Assembly: GCA_013003715.1 (NCBI GenBank)
Contig: JABDIN010000002.1
Span: forward strand, 1 to 64,000
DNA length: 64,000 nt
Direction: 5' to 3'
Source: Desulfobacteraceae bacterium
GTDB lineage: Bacteria; Desulfobacterota; Desulfobacteria; Desulfobacterales; Desulfosarcinaceae
Position numbers and translations under genes: made by a program. Under the pieces are notes generated by a model. That model worked only from the letters and a program-made list of their open reading frames with translations, did no database searches and was not told the origin of the DNA. Below, one piece after another: positions 63,001 to 64,000 of the stretch. Each line of letters starts with the position of its first letter. Within the stretch, counting starts at the first letter, position 1.

Positions 63001-63079
63001 GGGGGCGTAGTTCAGTTCTGGTTAGAACGTCCCGCATATTATGCGGGAAGATAGCAAGATCGAATCACGTCTCGTGAAG
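63001..63079 (+). pseudogene. Decayed tRNA-Asp copy
   Basis: The first 29 bases are identical to the intact tRNA-Asp at 63117, and the preceding TTTAAAAA-ACAG-TTT is shared too. The anticodon arm is replaced by CCCGC-ATATTAT-GCGGG, the T arm is disrupted, and the 3' acceptor strand (CGCTCCCG-CCA) is missing. Confidence 0.8.
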
Positions 63080-63116
63080 AAAAATAAGTATCAGCGAATC
63101 TTTTAAAAACAGCTTT

Positions 63117-63195
63117 GGGGGCGTAGTTCAGTTCTGGTTAGAACGCCGGCCTGTCACGCCGGAGGTCGCGAGTTCGAGTCTCGTCGCTCCCGCCA
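63117..63195 (+). tRNA. tRNA-Asp (anticodon GTC)
   Basis: 79 bases with CCA and a slightly enlarged D loop. GGGGGCG pairs with CGCTCCC (one G-U). CCGGC-CTGTCAC-GCCGG gives GTC. T arm GCGAG-TTCGAGT-CTCGT with one G-U. It is followed by a terminator. Confidence 0.96.
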
Positions 63196-63201
63196 TTTTT
63201 T

Positions 63202-63240
63202 AAAAGGGTTTAGCGGATGTCGCTAAACCCTTTTTGTTTT
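63202..63240 (+). terminator. Rho-independent terminator of the tRNA cluster
   Basis: AAAAGGGTTTAGCG (63202-63215) pairs perfectly over 14 bp with CGCTAAACCCTTTT (63221-63234), loop GATGT, followed by a T-rich tail. Confidence 0.9.
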
Positions 63241-63388
63241 ATTCCCCACCTTATTCCCCACACATCAGTCCCTCTTTCATCAATTCCTTTGCTCTGCTTA
63301 CAGGGTACTTGAATTCATTAGGAAAAAATGTTCTAATACAAAATTTGTAATAAGAAATCTATTCAGCTTTTGCCAATCAAGGAACAAT

Positions 63389-64000
63389 ATGCCCATTAGG
63401 AAAGTTAGCGATTCTTCCGGTTCATATGTAGCTAAAATCTTAGACAGAAGAATTAAGAATGATAAAGCGGAGTTACGCCTGGATAATCAAAAAACTCTAA
63501 AGCTTAGAAGGTTCGTCCCAGTCGGAGTGCGTGATACAATAGAATGCATTAAAAGGAGGCTTTGGGCAAGACTTCCCAATAATGAGAAGGTTAGAATTAC
63601 ACCTTCTTGGAAATACAGGACTCAGTTAGACTCAGTTCCCAATTTTAATGTTATAATCAAAGAAATCGATACTAAAGATGAACTTGATGGTTATGAACAG
63701 CTAACTCAGTTTCATTATAGAGGAAATGGAGGCGTTGGAAGGCGGCTCCCGTTAATAGCAAAAAGCACTCAATGGGAGCTGCCGGAAGTCATAGGCTTTA
63801 TTGAAATATCATCAAGCTTTTTAGTAAATACCGCTCGCAATAAAATCCTTAATGCTACCTACTCTGATTCTGAAAGAGGTATCGCATGGTCAAAATGGAC
63901 ACACAAAATACAAAAAAAATATGGCAATGCTATTGCCCGAATCTCTAGATGCGTTGTTTATCCTGAGTTGCGTGGACTTGGATTATCCACTGTTATTACC
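63389..64000 (+). CDS. N-terminal part of a GNAT-like acetyltransferase-containing protein (runs off the window)
   Basis: 204 codons are open to the right edge, starting ATGCCCATTAGG after AAGGA. The visible part has a basic N-terminus and then VIGFIEISSSFLVNTARNK and RISRCVVYPELRGLGLSTVI, the latter matching the acetyl-CoA-binding motif A of GNAT enzymes (RxxGxG). The gene is clearly more AT-rich than tig-lon and lies after a tRNA gene with a decayed twin, so it may begin an acquired island. Some GNAT domains of this type are fused to ABC ATPases; that cannot be seen here. Confidence 0.6.
   Translation, partial: MPIRKVSDSSGSYVAKILDRRIKNDKAELRLDNQKTLKLRRFVPVGVRDTIECIKRRLWARLPNNEKVRITPSWKYRTQLDSVPNFNVIIKEIDTKDELDGYEQLTQFHYRGNGGVGRRLPLIAKSTQWELPEVIGFIEISSSFLVNTARNKILNATYSDSERGIAWSKWTHKIQKKYGNAIARISRCVVYPELRGLGLSTVIT

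Noticed and set aside
63001..63079. A functional tRNA with an ATT-like anticodon
   Set aside because: The 3' acceptor strand and T arm are missing, so it cannot fold as a tRNA.

Overview
The window looks like chromosomal DNA of a Gram-negative, anaerobic member of the Desulfobacterota (delta-proteobacterial, sulfate-reducer-like). Reasons: an NfnAB-type electron-bifurcating transhydrogenase pair, a DUF362 ferredoxin protein, an anaerobic sulfatase-maturase-like radical SAM protein, an MglA/Roadblock signalling cluster, sigma-54 regulation, lnt, a beta-barrel-like outer membrane protein, flgM, and the tig-clpP-clpX-lon block. No rRNA or CRISPR array was seen, and species cannot be named from the sequence alone.

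Region 1 (1-15960) is accessory. Six copies of a ~240-bp repeat (R1; two of them shortened) plus one or two remnants lie between short gene modules of unrelated origin, all in the same orientation. The modules are a PIN-toxin/Phd-YefM antitoxin pair, a small membrane protein, a broken flavodoxin gene, an AT-rich oxidoreductase/AraC pair, an M23 peptidase, a DUF4143 ATPase, an RHS fragment, a 1568-residue MAM/thrombospondin-3/GLUG surface protein and a collagen-like secreted protein. The layout resembles a cassette array.

Region 2 (16082-35186) is mixed chromosomal content. It holds a Tat-exported dienelactone-hydrolase-like protein, a radical SAM/SPASM enzyme, a DUF362 ferredoxin protein with a possible leaderless promoter, and ssb. 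Next is a five-gene envelope operon (Sel1-like, vWA, ABC ATPase, FtsX-like permease, formylglycine-synthase-like) that resembles the TagT-TagS-TagR-PpkA periplasmic sensing module of type VI secretion but has no kinase and no T6SS genes here. It continues with tatA and a zinc-ribbon protein, a MetE-like protein, a MoxR ATPase/vWA pair, tatD and nfnAB. Two further intergenic repeat families (R2, R3) occur twice each.

Region 3 (35301-47332, minus strand) holds a signalling cluster: sigma-54 activator, histidine kinase, Roadblock, MglA-like GTPase, several unrecognised adaptors, a PAS protein with a dimerisation domain but no ATPase domain, a receiver-PATAN protein and a second Roadblock-like protein. 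It lies downstream of lnt, prfB (with the programmed +1 frameshift) and an HD hydrolase.

Region 4 (47757-54785) has an outer membrane protein, FlgM, a multi-domain histidine kinase with a degenerate receiver, and a 947-residue lipoprotein whose middle matches the pore-forming and oligomerisation part of anthrax protective antigen and other binary-toxin B components.

Region 5 (55367-64000) is core: tRNA-Pro, amidase, tRNA-Leu, tig-clpP-clpX-lon, tRNA-Val, a decayed tRNA-Asp copy, tRNA-Asp, a strong terminator, and the start of an AT-rich GNAT-like gene that runs off the end.
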